Shown piece by piece: positions 10,021-17,476 of a stretch of 64,000 nucleotides of DNA. Origin of the DNA: Bog-756 sp963829235 (GTDB lineage: Bacteria > Actinomycetota > Acidimicrobiia > Acidimicrobiales > RAAP-2); the NCBI GenBank assembly GCA_963829235.1, contig CAWHIF010000010.1:1-64000 (forward strand). The letters run 5' to 3'. Within the stretch, counting starts at the first letter, position 1; the number at the start of each line of letters is the position of its first letter. The translations under genes and the position numbers were made by a program. The notes under the pieces are model-generated. The model ran no database searches, was not told the DNA's origin, and saw only the letters and a list, made by a program, of their open reading frames with translations.

Positions 10021-11031
10021 TCACCCCACCTTGAAGCCGGCCAGCACCTCGGCCCAGCGTTCGGGCTCCATGGGGTAGGGGGCGTAGAAGTTGAAGCGGT
10101 CGACCACCCCCCCGAACCGATCGAGCACCATGGGGGCGATGTCGTCGAGCTCGCCGACCACGGCGAGGGTGTTGAGTATCTCGTCGTCGATGAGGTCGGC
10201 CATCTCGTCCCACGACCCGCGCTTGGACAGCGCGTTGAGATCGGTCTGGAGGTCGCCCCAGCCGTGGAGCTCCAGCACCGGCCGGTAGGCCGGGGTCGAT
10301 CCGTAGAAGGCGAGCTGGGTCTTCACCGCCTTGGCGGCGGCGGCGAACCCGGCCTCGTCGGCGCCGGTGACCACGAGCCCCGGAAAGGAGATCTCCATGT
10401 CGGCGCGGACCCGGCCGCCGGCCGCCAGACCCCGGTCGAGGGCGGGGGCGGTGATCTCGCGCAGATACCGCTCGGTGGTGAACGGGTGGGCGAGCAATCC
10501 GTCGGCCACCTCGCCGGCCACCTCGGTCATCCTCCGGCCGACGGCGGCGAGGAAGATCCGGGGGTTGCCGAACGGATTGGGTCCGGGGTCGAACATCGGT
10601 GTCATCAGGGTATGACGGTAGAACTCGCCCCTGAAGGCCAGCCGGCTGCCGTCGGACCAGCTGGCCCAGATGGCCCGGACGGCCATGATCAGCTCACGCA
10701 TCCGCGGGGCGGGATGGGACCACGGCATCGAGAACCGCTTCTCGATGTGGGGTTTGATCTGGGAGCCGAGCCCGAGCATGAACCGGCCGCCGGACAGCGT
10801 CTGGAGGTCGTTGGCCACCATGGCCAGGTTCATCGGGTTGCGGGCGAAGGCCACCGCGATCCCCGTCCCGAGGTCGATCCGCTCGGTGTGCTCGGCGGCC
10901 AGCGCCAGCGGGAGGAACGGATCGTGGTCGACCTCGGCCGACCACAGCCCGTCGTACCCGACCTGCTCGGCCATCCTGGCCGTTTCGACCACCCCGCCGG
11001 GATCGAATCCGATACCTCCGTCGACACGCAC
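10021..11031 (-). CDS. LLM-class F420-dependent oxidoreductase
   Basis: A 336-aa luciferase-like monooxygenase-fold protein of the type that uses cofactor F420 in actinobacteria. Typical segments are YDGLWSAEVDHDPFLPL, IDLGTGIAVAFARNPMNLA, DLQTLSGGRFMLGLGSQIKP and PRIFLAAVGRRMTEVAGEVADG. This is the TIGR03617-like arrangement. The substrate is unknown; relatives reduce or oxidise small metabolites. It starts with an ATG or GTG near the right end and is divergent from the DUF1707 gene. Confidence 0.88.
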   Translation of the reverse strand: MRVDGGIGFDPGGVVETARMAEQVGYDGLWSAEVDHDPFLPLALAAEHTERIDLGTGIAVAFARNPMNLAMVANDLQTLSGGRFMLGLGSQIKPHIEKRFSMPWSHPAPRMRELIMAVRAIWASWSDGSRLAFRGEFYRHTLMTPMFDPGPNPFGNPRIFLAAVGRRMTEVAGEVADGLLAHPFTTERYLREITAPALDRGLAAGGRVRADMEISFPGLVVTGADEAGFAAAAKAVKTQLAFYGSTPAYRPVLELHGWGDLQTDLNALSKRGSWDEMADLIDDEILNTLAVVGELDDIAPMVLDRFGGVVDRFNFYAPYPMEPERWAEVLAGFKVG

Positions 11032-11122
11032 GGGGTAACGCTATCCCGAGCTGTCGGCACCCTCCGTGGGGGGACGGCCGCGGGCAGTTGCGTCCACGCA
11101 TCTCCTGCCCCACAATTCAGGG

Positions 11123-11746
11123 GTGACCGATGACGCCACCGACGGTCGCCCGTGGCCGATAGACCCCATCGGATCGGAGCCCGATCCGGAGGCTGTGCCC
11201 GTTCCCGACCTGCCCGGACTCGAGGACCTGTCCAAGGTGTTGGCGGAATTCGCCGCCTCCACCAACCGCTCGGCCTCGGCGGCCCTCCACGTCGGGCCGC
11301 CGGCCGGGGAGCTCGACGGGCCACCGGCTCCGGCGGGCGCCACCGAGGTGACCGACGACGAGCGCAACCGGTTCGGGACGCTGCTCGACCACGCCGCCGA
11401 GCGCGGGCTGCTGAGCGTGGCCGAGTACGAGTTCAGGCTCGGCGAGCTGGCCGTGGCCACCAGTTTCGATCGGATGCGCGAGATCGTGACCGACCTTCCC
11501 GTCTTCACCCCGCTGGCCGCCACCACCGCGCCCAGGTCCCGGCGGTCCGGTTCGGGGGCAGCCGGATCGACTCCCGGTGGGCGCCGTCGCTCCAATCCGT
11601 GGGTGGTGCTCGGGATGTTGGTGGTGGTGATCGTGGCGCTGCTGGTGTTCTTCCTGATCTACGCCGAACACCTGGTCCACGGCCACGACCCGGGGCTGGT
11701 GTCCGGGATGGCCGGCGACCGGCTCCTCAGTGCCCTTCGCCTCTGA
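11123..11746 (+). CDS. DUF1707 domain, C-terminally anchored membrane protein
   Basis: About 207 aa. A DUF1707 segment (VTDDERNRFGTLLDHAAERG, then LLSVAEYEFRLGELAVATSF, then DRMREIVTDLP) occupies about residues 75-125. A Gly/Ser/Arg-rich linker follows, then one strong transmembrane helix (VVLGMLVVVIVALLVFFLIY), and the protein ends in a short tail. DUF1707 is a small actinobacterial domain of unknown function, often fused to membrane anchors. The first 70 residues are acidic and low-complexity. The 3' end overlaps the convergent PAC2 gene by 20 bp. Confidence 0.75.
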   Translation: MTDDATDGRPWPIDPIGSEPDPEAVPVPDLPGLEDLSKVLAEFAASTNRSASAALHVGPPAGELDGPPAPAGATEVTDDERNRFGTLLDHAAERGLLSVAEYEFRLGELAVATSFDRMREIVTDLPVFTPLAATTAPRSRRSGSGAAGSTPGGRRRSNPWVVLGMLVVVIVALLVFFLIYAEHLVHGHDPGLVSGMAGDRLLSALRL

Positions 11747-12635
11747 GGAACTGCTCCAGCTCGGCCGCGATCTCGTCGCCGCTCGGAACGTCCACGTCCA
11801 GCCCCAACGGACTGACCTCTTCGGAGTCGAGGGCCGCCTCCAGGCGGCGGACCATCTCGAGGTGCTCCGGGTTGGCCCCGATCAGCTCGTCCACCTGGCG
11901 GCGGGACTCCTCCCCCGCGGCGCGCAGCGCCGAGCTGTCGAGCACGGCTCCGGTCACTGCAGCGAGCCCCTCGATGAGGACGGCGCTGGCCTCGGGGTAG
12001 GGCATGGCCGACACGTAGTGGGGGACCCGCGCCCAGAGCCCGATCACCGGTATCCCGGCCATGCCGAGTGACACCTCGAGCGCGGCCTGCACCCCGGCCG
12101 GGACCTCCAGCGTCCCGTGGACGGTGCCCACACGTCCGGCCAGCTCCACCGATTGGGGAGGGACCGTCGAAGCCAGCCGGACCGGCCGGGTATGGGGAGT
12201 CGGAGCGGGAAATGCCCCCAGGCCGACCACCGTGCGCACCTTCAGGTCCCGGGCCAGCCTCACGACCGCCTCGATGAAGGTGGGCCACCGGAAGTCGGGT
12301 TCGGGACCGGTGAGGTACACCACATCGGCGCCGGCCCGGTCCTTGCCGGTCACGATCCGGATCGTCGGCCAGGTGAGCTCGGTGGTGACGCCATCCTCGA
12401 GACGGGCGATGGGTCGGCGCGCCCGCTGGTCGATGAGCAGTTCCGTGTCGAAGGAGGCCACCAGCGTGGTCGGGGAGGAGCCGAGGAGCTCGGCGATGGC
12501 GGCGGACGCCCCCATCCCGGCATCGACCCACCCCTCGAGCCCCACCACCATGATCGGACGGCTGAGCCGATCGCCGACCGGCTCCCCCCAGGCCGGATCG
12601 ATCCGGTACAGGGACGTCGGGTCGTGTTCGTTCAT
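11727..12635 (-). CDS. PAC2-family protein (proteasome assembly chaperone-like)
   Basis: A 302-aa PAC2-domain protein. The N-terminus RPIMVVGLEGWVDAGMGAS and the motif VVGLGAFPAPTPHTRPV are typical of actinobacterial PAC2 proteins, as is GLWARVPHYVSAMPYPEA. The family is related to the archaeal/eukaryotic proteasome assembly chaperone 2; in actinobacteria its role is not settled. The C-terminal 60 residues form a charged helical region. It starts with ATG overlapping the stop of the upstream kinase gene (ATGA), so the two are translationally coupled. Confidence 0.88.
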   Translation of the reverse strand: MNEHDPTSLYRIDPAWGEPVGDRLSRPIMVVGLEGWVDAGMGASAAIAELLGSSPTTLVASFDTELLIDQRARRPIARLEDGVTTELTWPTIRIVTGKDRAGADVVYLTGPEPDFRWPTFIEAVVRLARDLKVRTVVGLGAFPAPTPHTRPVRLASTVPPQSVELAGRVGTVHGTLEVPAGVQAALEVSLGMAGIPVIGLWARVPHYVSAMPYPEASAVLIEGLAAVTGAVLDSSALRAAGEESRRQVDELIGANPEHLEMVRRLEAALDSEEVSPLGLDVDVPSGDEIAAELEQFLRGEGH

Positions 12636-13693
12636 AGTGACTCCACTTCGGCCAACGCCCGTTCACCCAGGCGGCCCACGTGGGCCGCGAACTGATCGGC
12701 CCCCGAGCGGTCGCCGGCGGCTGCGCCGCCCGCATACCGGACGTGGACGCCCTGGAGGATGCACGCCAGCTTCCAGAACCCGAACGCCCGGTAGTAGGAG
12801 ATCTCCGAGACGTCCCGGCCGGACAGTTCCGCGTAGCGGGTCATGAGGTCCGAGCGCCGGGCGAATCCGGGCAACGCGGTGGGGGCGACGCCGAGAAGTG
12901 CCTGGTCGCCGTCCCCGGGCTCGGCCCAGTAGACCAGCAGCAGCCCGAGGTCGGCCAGCGGGTCGCCCAACGTGCAGATCTCCCAGTCCAAGATGGCGAG
13001 CACGTTGCCGCCGTCGTCGAGGACGGTGTTGTCCAGCCGGTAGTCGCCGTGGACGATGACCACTCCCTGCTGCTCGGGGATCCGGGCGGCCAACAGCTCG
13101 TGGACCCGGTCGACGACGGCCGGTCCGGGCTGGCCGTCCAGTGTCGACTGGGTGAACTGACCATGCCACCGCTTCAACTGTCGTGCGATGTAACCGTCGC
13201 GCCGGGCGAAGTCCCCGAGGCCCACGCCGTCGATGTCCACGGCATGGAGCCGGGCCAGGGTTTCGATGAGCGACTCGCCGGCACGCGCCCTGGCGGCCGG
13301 CGGCAACCGGCCGGCGGCACGGTCGTCGCGGATGATCTGGCCCTCGACGAAGGACATCAGGTAGAAGGGCGCCCCGTTGACCGTCTCGTCCGTGCACAAT
13401 CCGAGGGCACGGGGCACCGGCACACCGGTTCCCCCGAGGGCCTTGATGACGGTGTGCTCACGCTTCATGTCGTGGGCCGTGGGCAGGACGTGGCTGACCG
13501 GCGGGCGGCGGAGGGCGAAGGCGCGGCCGTTCCGGTCGGTGACCCGATAGGTCAGATTGGACCGCCCGCCGGCGATCAATTCGAACGTGAACGGCGGTTC
13601 CGACCCGGGGATCGTCTCGACCATCCACGCGGTGACCCCGGCCCGATCGATCCCCTCGACGTCGACCTCGGTGTCTGGCGGCCCTGCCTTCAT
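12632..13693 (-). CDS. Phosphotransferase-family protein (ACAD10/APH-like)
   Basis: A 353-aa APH-fold kinase. HGDYRLDN (residues 215-222) is the catalytic loop and LAILDWEICTLGDPLADLG (about 232-250) carries the metal-binding Asp. The N-lobe shows GGRSNLTYRV and FALRRPP. This subgroup resembles the N-terminal kinase domain of ACAD10, which phosphorylates 4-hydroxy acyl-CoAs in fatty-acid catabolism. That function is only a family-based suggestion here. It is the first gene of a two-gene operon with the PAC2 gene and is divergent from the thioredoxin gene. Confidence 0.85.
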   Translation of the reverse strand: MKAGPPDTEVDVEGIDRAGVTAWMVETIPGSEPPFTFELIAGGRSNLTYRVTDRNGRAFALRRPPVSHVLPTAHDMKREHTVIKALGGTGVPVPRALGLCTDETVNGAPFYLMSFVEGQIIRDDRAAGRLPPAARARAGESLIETLARLHAVDIDGVGLGDFARRDGYIARQLKRWHGQFTQSTLDGQPGPAVVDRVHELLAARIPEQQGVVIVHGDYRLDNTVLDDGGNVLAILDWEICTLGDPLADLGLLLVYWAEPGDGDQALLGVAPTALPGFARRSDLMTRYAELSGRDVSEISYYRAFGFWKLACILQGVHVRYAGGAAAGDRSGADQFAAHVGRLGERALAEVESL

Positions 13694-13771
13694 GTCCTAC
13701 GACGCTACCCGCGCTGCGATCCCGTCCCGGAGCAGCCTCCCGGCCACGCCTGGCCGCCGGACGTCTCCGGG

Positions 13772-13777
13772 TATCGT
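13772..13777 (+). promoter_or_regulatory. -10 element TATCGT for the thioredoxin gene
   Basis: TATCGT ends 7 bp before ATG 13785. This makes 13785 the best start, as earlier candidates at 13776 and 13779 overlap or abut the -10 box. Confidence 0.45.
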
Positions 13778-13784
13778 GATGGCG

Positions 13785-14504
13785 ATGGTAGACGTCACCG
13801 ATGCCACGTTCGAAGAAGAGGTTCTCCGTCGCTCGTCGGAGGTCCCCGTGGTGGTCGATCTGTGGGCCCCGTGGTGCGGTCCGTGCCAGACCCTCGGGCC
13901 GGTCATCGAGCGGGTGGTCGAGGCCACCGACGGCGCCGTGGCCCTGGTCAAGGTCAATGTCGACGAGAACCCGGCCATCTCGGCCAGCTTCCAGGTGCAG
14001 TCGATACCCGCGGTCTTCGCCCTGAAGGACGGGAAGGTGGTCGACGGCTTCATCGGGGCCCAGCCCGAGGCGGCGGTGGCCGAGTTCGTGGCTCGGTTGG
14101 CGCCGGTACCGTCCGAGGCCGACCTCCTGGTCGACGAAGGGGTCCGGGCCGGAACCGAAGAGCCGCTGCGCAAAGCCCTCGAACTGCAGCCCGACCATGC
14201 GGGTGCCATCGCAGCGCTGGCCGGCATGATGATCGCCCGGGGCGACGCAACCGATGCCATCGCCCTGCTCGGGCGCATCCCGGAGACACCCGAGACCAGG
14301 CTGTTGTTGGCCGAGGCCCGTCTGGCCTCCCAACAGGTCGACATCGACGGCGTCGACGTCGGCGATCTGCTCGACGGCCTGCTCGACCGGGTCCGCGACG
14401 ACGACGGTGCCCGCCAGGAGTTCCTCGACCTGTTGGAGACACTGGGGCCGGACGACCCGCGGTCCACCGACTATCGCAAGGCACTGGCGGCCCGCCTGTT
14501 CTGA
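13785..14504 (+). CDS. Thioredoxin-TPR fusion (CnoX/YbbN-like)
   Basis: About 239 aa. The N-terminal thioredoxin domain has the intact redox motif WAPWCGPC (Cys31 and Cys34 from this start) and the cis-Pro region QSIPAVFALKDG. The second half is helical with TPR-like repeats (EEPLRKALELQPDHAGAI, then DATDAIALLGRIPET). This is the architecture of E. coli CnoX (YbbN), a holdase that hands clients to GroEL and DnaK. Redox-active CnoX-type proteins can also form mixed disulphides. It is followed 33 bp later by folP2. Confidence 0.88.
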   Translation: MVDVTDATFEEEVLRRSSEVPVVVDLWAPWCGPCQTLGPVIERVVEATDGAVALVKVNVDENPAISASFQVQSIPAVFALKDGKVVDGFIGAQPEAAVAEFVARLAPVPSEADLLVDEGVRAGTEEPLRKALELQPDHAGAIAALAGMMIARGDATDAIALLGRIPETPETRLLLAEARLASQQVDIDGVDVGDLLDGLLDRVRDDDGARQEFLDLLETLGPDDPRSTDYRKALAARLF

Positions 14505-14537
14505 ACAGCCCGGCCGGCGAGCCGTCGTCGTCGGTCC

Positions 14538-15437
14538 GTGGCCGCGGATAGCGTCACCGTGGTGCACGCGACCGCCCTGACCCTCGGCGACCGGTCCTTC
14601 GAGATCGGTGACCGGGCCCTGGTGATGGGCATTCTCAATCGCACGCCCGACTCCTTCTACGACAAGGGGGCCACCTACGCGCTGGACGAGCTCCTGCGCC
14701 GGGCCGAACAGCTGGTGGCTGACGGCGCCGATCTTCTGGACATCGGTGGGGTGAAGGCCGGGCCCGGTCCCGAGGTCGGTGAGGCGGAGGAGCTCGACCG
14801 GGTCATCCCGGCCATCGGTGCGCTTCGGGCCCGCTTCGACATCCCGCTCTCGGTCGACACGTGGCGGGCCAACGTGGCCGTCGAGGCCTACGCCGCCGGT
14901 GCCGTCGTGGGCAACGACATCAGCGGCTTCGCCGATCCCGGGTACCTCCCGGCGGCGGCGGCGGCAGGGGCCACCGTGGTGGCCACTCACATCCGGCTCG
15001 GCCCGCGCATCCCCGATCCCGAGCCGTTCTATGACGACGTGGTCGAATCGGTGGCCGCCTACCTGATCGAGCGCGGGTCGTGGGCACGTGCCGCCGGACT
15101 GACCCCCGACCGGATCATCGTCGACGCCGGCCTCGACCTCGGGAAGACCGCCGAGCAGTCGCTCACCTTGCTGCGGGCCTCGGACCGGCTGGCCGGGCTC
15201 GGCTACCCGCTGTTGCTGTCGGCGTCGAACAAGACGTTCCTGGGCAGGATCCTCTCCCTCGAGATCGACGAGCGGTGGGCGGCCTCGCTGGCGGCCACCG
15301 CGTTGGGCGCCGCCCTGGGCTGTCGCATCATGCGGGTGCACGACGTCGCCGCCCACCGGCAGGTGTGCTCGGTCATGGCCGCCATCGGCGCGGCCGGGCG
15401 GGCGCCCGTCGCCCCGGGCGTGCGGGCGGGCCGTTGA
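14538..15437 (+). CDS. folP2: Dihydropteroate synthase homologue, FolP2 type
   Basis: A 299-aa TIM-barrel protein of the DHPS family. It opens its barrel with MGILNRTPDSFYDKGATY (residues 30-47), and the second signature reads DIGGVKAGPG (68-77). Genuine FolP has NVTPDSFSDGG and DIGGESTRPG. The Arg in NRTPDSF and the VKAGPG change are those of mycobacterial FolP2, which is reported to lack DHPS activity. The pterin-binding Lys region (LLSASNKTFLG) and the terminal RVHDV are kept. A role in folate synthesis is therefore doubtful. The stop overlaps the probable holA start. Confidence 0.85.
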   Translation: MAADSVTVVHATALTLGDRSFEIGDRALVMGILNRTPDSFYDKGATYALDELLRRAEQLVADGADLLDIGGVKAGPGPEVGEAEELDRVIPAIGALRARFDIPLSVDTWRANVAVEAYAAGAVVGNDISGFADPGYLPAAAAAGATVVATHIRLGPRIPDPEPFYDDVVESVAAYLIERGSWARAAGLTPDRIIVDAGLDLGKTAEQSLTLLRASDRLAGLGYPLLLSASNKTFLGRILSLEIDERWAASLAATALGAALGCRIMRVHDVAAHRQVCSVMAAIGAAGRAPVAPGVRAGR

Positions 15438-16494
15438 GCCCGGCCGAGGTGGCCGAGGACACCGGACCGGCGCCCCCCCGGCCGTCCCGGCCAGATCCGT
15501 CTACCTGGTCAAGGGCGATGACCCGTCGCTGATCGGTCAGGCCACCCACGCCCTCTGCGAGGAGCTGGTGGGTGGCGGCGACCCGTCGCTCATGGTCGAG
15601 GAGTTCGGCGGCCCCGGGGCCGACCAGTTCGAGGTGGGCGCGGTCATCGACGCCTGCACGACACCCCCGTTCCTCGTCGAGCGCCGGATCGTGGTGGTGC
15701 GGGAAGCCGGGCAGTTGACCGCCGGCGACGCCAAACGGCTGGCCGCCTACCTCGACGACCCGCTGCCCACGACCGCGCTGGTCCTGGTGGGGGGAGGCGG
15801 AACCGTACCTCAGGCCCTGACCAAGGTCATCGGTTCGATCGGCGGGGTGGTGGACACGACCGTGGGAAGGACGAGCAAGGCCAGATCGCAGTGGCTGGCC
15901 GAGCACCTGTCGGGGGGACCCGTCCGGCTCGACGGCCGGGCGACGACCCGACTGTCCGAGCACCTGGGCGGCGACGTGGGACGTCTCGAGGGCCTGCTCG
16001 ACACCCTGGCCTCGGCCTACGGTGCCGGGGCCACAGTCACGGCCGCCGATCTGGAGCCGTTCCTCGGCGAGGCCGGATCGCTCGCCCCCTGGGACCTCAC
16101 CGATGCCGTCGACGCGGGGGAGATGGCCCGCGCCCTCACCGTGCTCCACCGGATGCTGGGTGCGGGCGACTCCCACCCGCTCGTGGTCATGGCCCACCTC
16201 CACCGTCACTACCACCAGATCCTCCGGCTCGACGGGGTCGGAGGCATCTCCGCCGAGCAGGCGGCCGAGATCCTCGGCATCCGCAGCGCGTTCCCGGCCA
16301 AGAAGGCGCTGGCCCAGTCCAAACGGTTGGGGACGGCCCGGATCGCCCGGGCCATCCAGCTTCTGGCCGAGGCCGACCTCGATCTCCGGGGCGCCACCGT
16401 GCTGCCCGGCGAGACCGTGCTCGAGGTGCTGGTGGCCCGGTTGAGCCGGCTGGTCACCGGGGCGCGCTCGAGGCGCGGCCCCGGCACCGACTAG
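15434..16494 (+). CDS. holA: DNA polymerase III delta subunit, apparent frameshift near the 5' end
   Basis: Delta is the clamp-loader subunit that opens the beta ring. The body of the protein (308 aa from GTG 15568) includes SHPLVVMAHLHRHYHQILRL and SAFPAKKALAQSKRL, typical of bacterial HolA. The family's N-terminal strand, here SVYLVKGDDPSL, is encoded in frame from 15496 but has no start codon before the previous gene. One extra C in the run of seven at 15473-15479 would connect it to TTG 15434 or GTG 15449. I therefore read it as a one-base deletion, real or sequencing-derived. It is an essential gene, so an error is likely. Confidence 0.8.
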
Positions 16495-17165
16495 GAGCTG
16501 ACCGAGTCCCTGGTCTGCTCGCCCGCGTCGGCGACGTTCTCGGTCCACTGGAAACCGTCCCAGTAGCGGAATTGGTGCCGGCCGGTGGGGTCGGCCTTCC
16601 ACCCGGCGGGGACCGCCGGCCTGGCCTCGGTGGATTCGGTGAGGCTGGTGCGCTGCCTGGGCCGGTATGTCCGGGCCAGGCCGACGGGTGACCGGGCGGT
16701 CCGGGTGGCGGTTCCTCCGGTGCTGAAGAAGGTGGCGCTGATCTCCGACGGGGCCGGCCGGTCGGTCGGTCCGGGGTCGAATACCAGGCTCTGCCCGTCG
16801 CCGAGCGTGGTGACCCCGAAGCTGCCGAACCCCGCCGGAGGTGCGCTGGTCCCGGCCGGCCGGGCGTCCTCCCGCGGCTTCTGGTCGGCGTCCGTACCGA
16901 ACCGCTCGAAGGGCAGGCTGGCCGCCCGGCCCGCGGCGGTGATCGGGGCCACCTTCGGCCGGGCGGCATACAGGTAGATGCCCAGTCCGACCAGCGGCAG
17001 CAGCAGGACCAGGACGAGGTAGGCGGCTTTGTTCTCCTGGGCGCGCTTCCAGGCCCATCCGGGTTGGCGGATCAGATCGGCGGCCCCGATGATCATCGAG
17101 ACCCCGATGACGAACCCGACCAGCTCGAGAGAGAAGATACTTGGACCTGCGATCTGTCCAGTCAT
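16491..17165 (-). CDS. Membrane protein with PLDc_N-like helices and a C-terminal DUF2510 domain
   Basis: About 224 aa from ATG 17165. Two transmembrane helices occur near the N-terminus (FSLELVGFVIGVSMIIGAAD and AAYLVLVLLLPLVGLGIYLY), in the arrangement of the phospholipase-D-nuclease N-terminal membrane module (PLDc_N). A long polar linker follows. The C-terminus is a DUF2510 domain (PAGWKADPTGRHQFRYWDG, then FQWTENV), a small WW-like actinobacterial domain. The function is unknown. It is convergent with holA, sharing 4 bp. Confidence 0.75.
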   Translation of the reverse strand: MTGQIAGPSIFSLELVGFVIGVSMIIGAADLIRQPGWAWKRAQENKAAYLVLVLLLPLVGLGIYLYAARPKVAPITAAGRAASLPFERFGTDADQKPREDARPAGTSAPPAGFGSFGVTTLGDGQSLVFDPGPTDRPAPSEISATFFSTGGTATRTARSPVGLARTYRPRQRTSLTESTEARPAVPAGWKADPTGRHQFRYWDGFQWTENVADAGEQTRDSVSS

Positions 17166-17476
17166 GAGCCACAGCCTCCTGTCGTTGCCGCTTCTTGTGT
17201 CGTCACTGCTTCCTCTGCCATCACCGCGGTGGCCGTGTCCTCTGCCATCCAGTCGGTGGCCGGGGCCGGTTTCGACGGCGCGCCGTGTGTTCCTGTCCTG
17301 TCGTGCTTTCGGCGTGGCGTCCGCGTCCTTCGTGGACGCTCGAATGTTCGGTGGCTCGAGTGCGCAATGGGAATTATCGACGATGCTGCTGTGGCACTTC
17401 TGTATGGTCACTCTCTGAGGGTATGCCCTCAGCACTCTTAGTGTTCACCCTATGACGGAGAGTAGTCAATACTCTA
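17166..17476. other. Lower-GC intergenic region rich in inverted repeats
   Basis: It lies between dnaE2 and the DUF2510 gene, both leftward. It holds a perfect 7-bp stem hairpin (separate entry) and further small inverted repeats: GAGTA-N5-TACTC near 17460-17474 and CACT-CTT-AGTG near 17434-17444. The region should contain the terminator of the mutagenesis operon and the promoter of the DUF2510 gene. No coding sequence is supported. Confidence 0.4.
17415..17432 (-). terminator. Hairpin downstream of dnaE2
   Basis: CTGAGGG-TATG-CCCTCAG forms a perfect 7-bp stem with a 4-base loop about 45 bp beyond the dnaE2 stop. There is no clear U-tract, so terminator function is tentative; it could equally be an operator for the downstream gene. 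Confidence 0.35.

Noticed and set aside
13458..15356. 632-codon minus-strand ORF opposite thioredoxin and folP2
   Set aside because: Gly/Asp/Arg/His-rich shadow of two clear genes.
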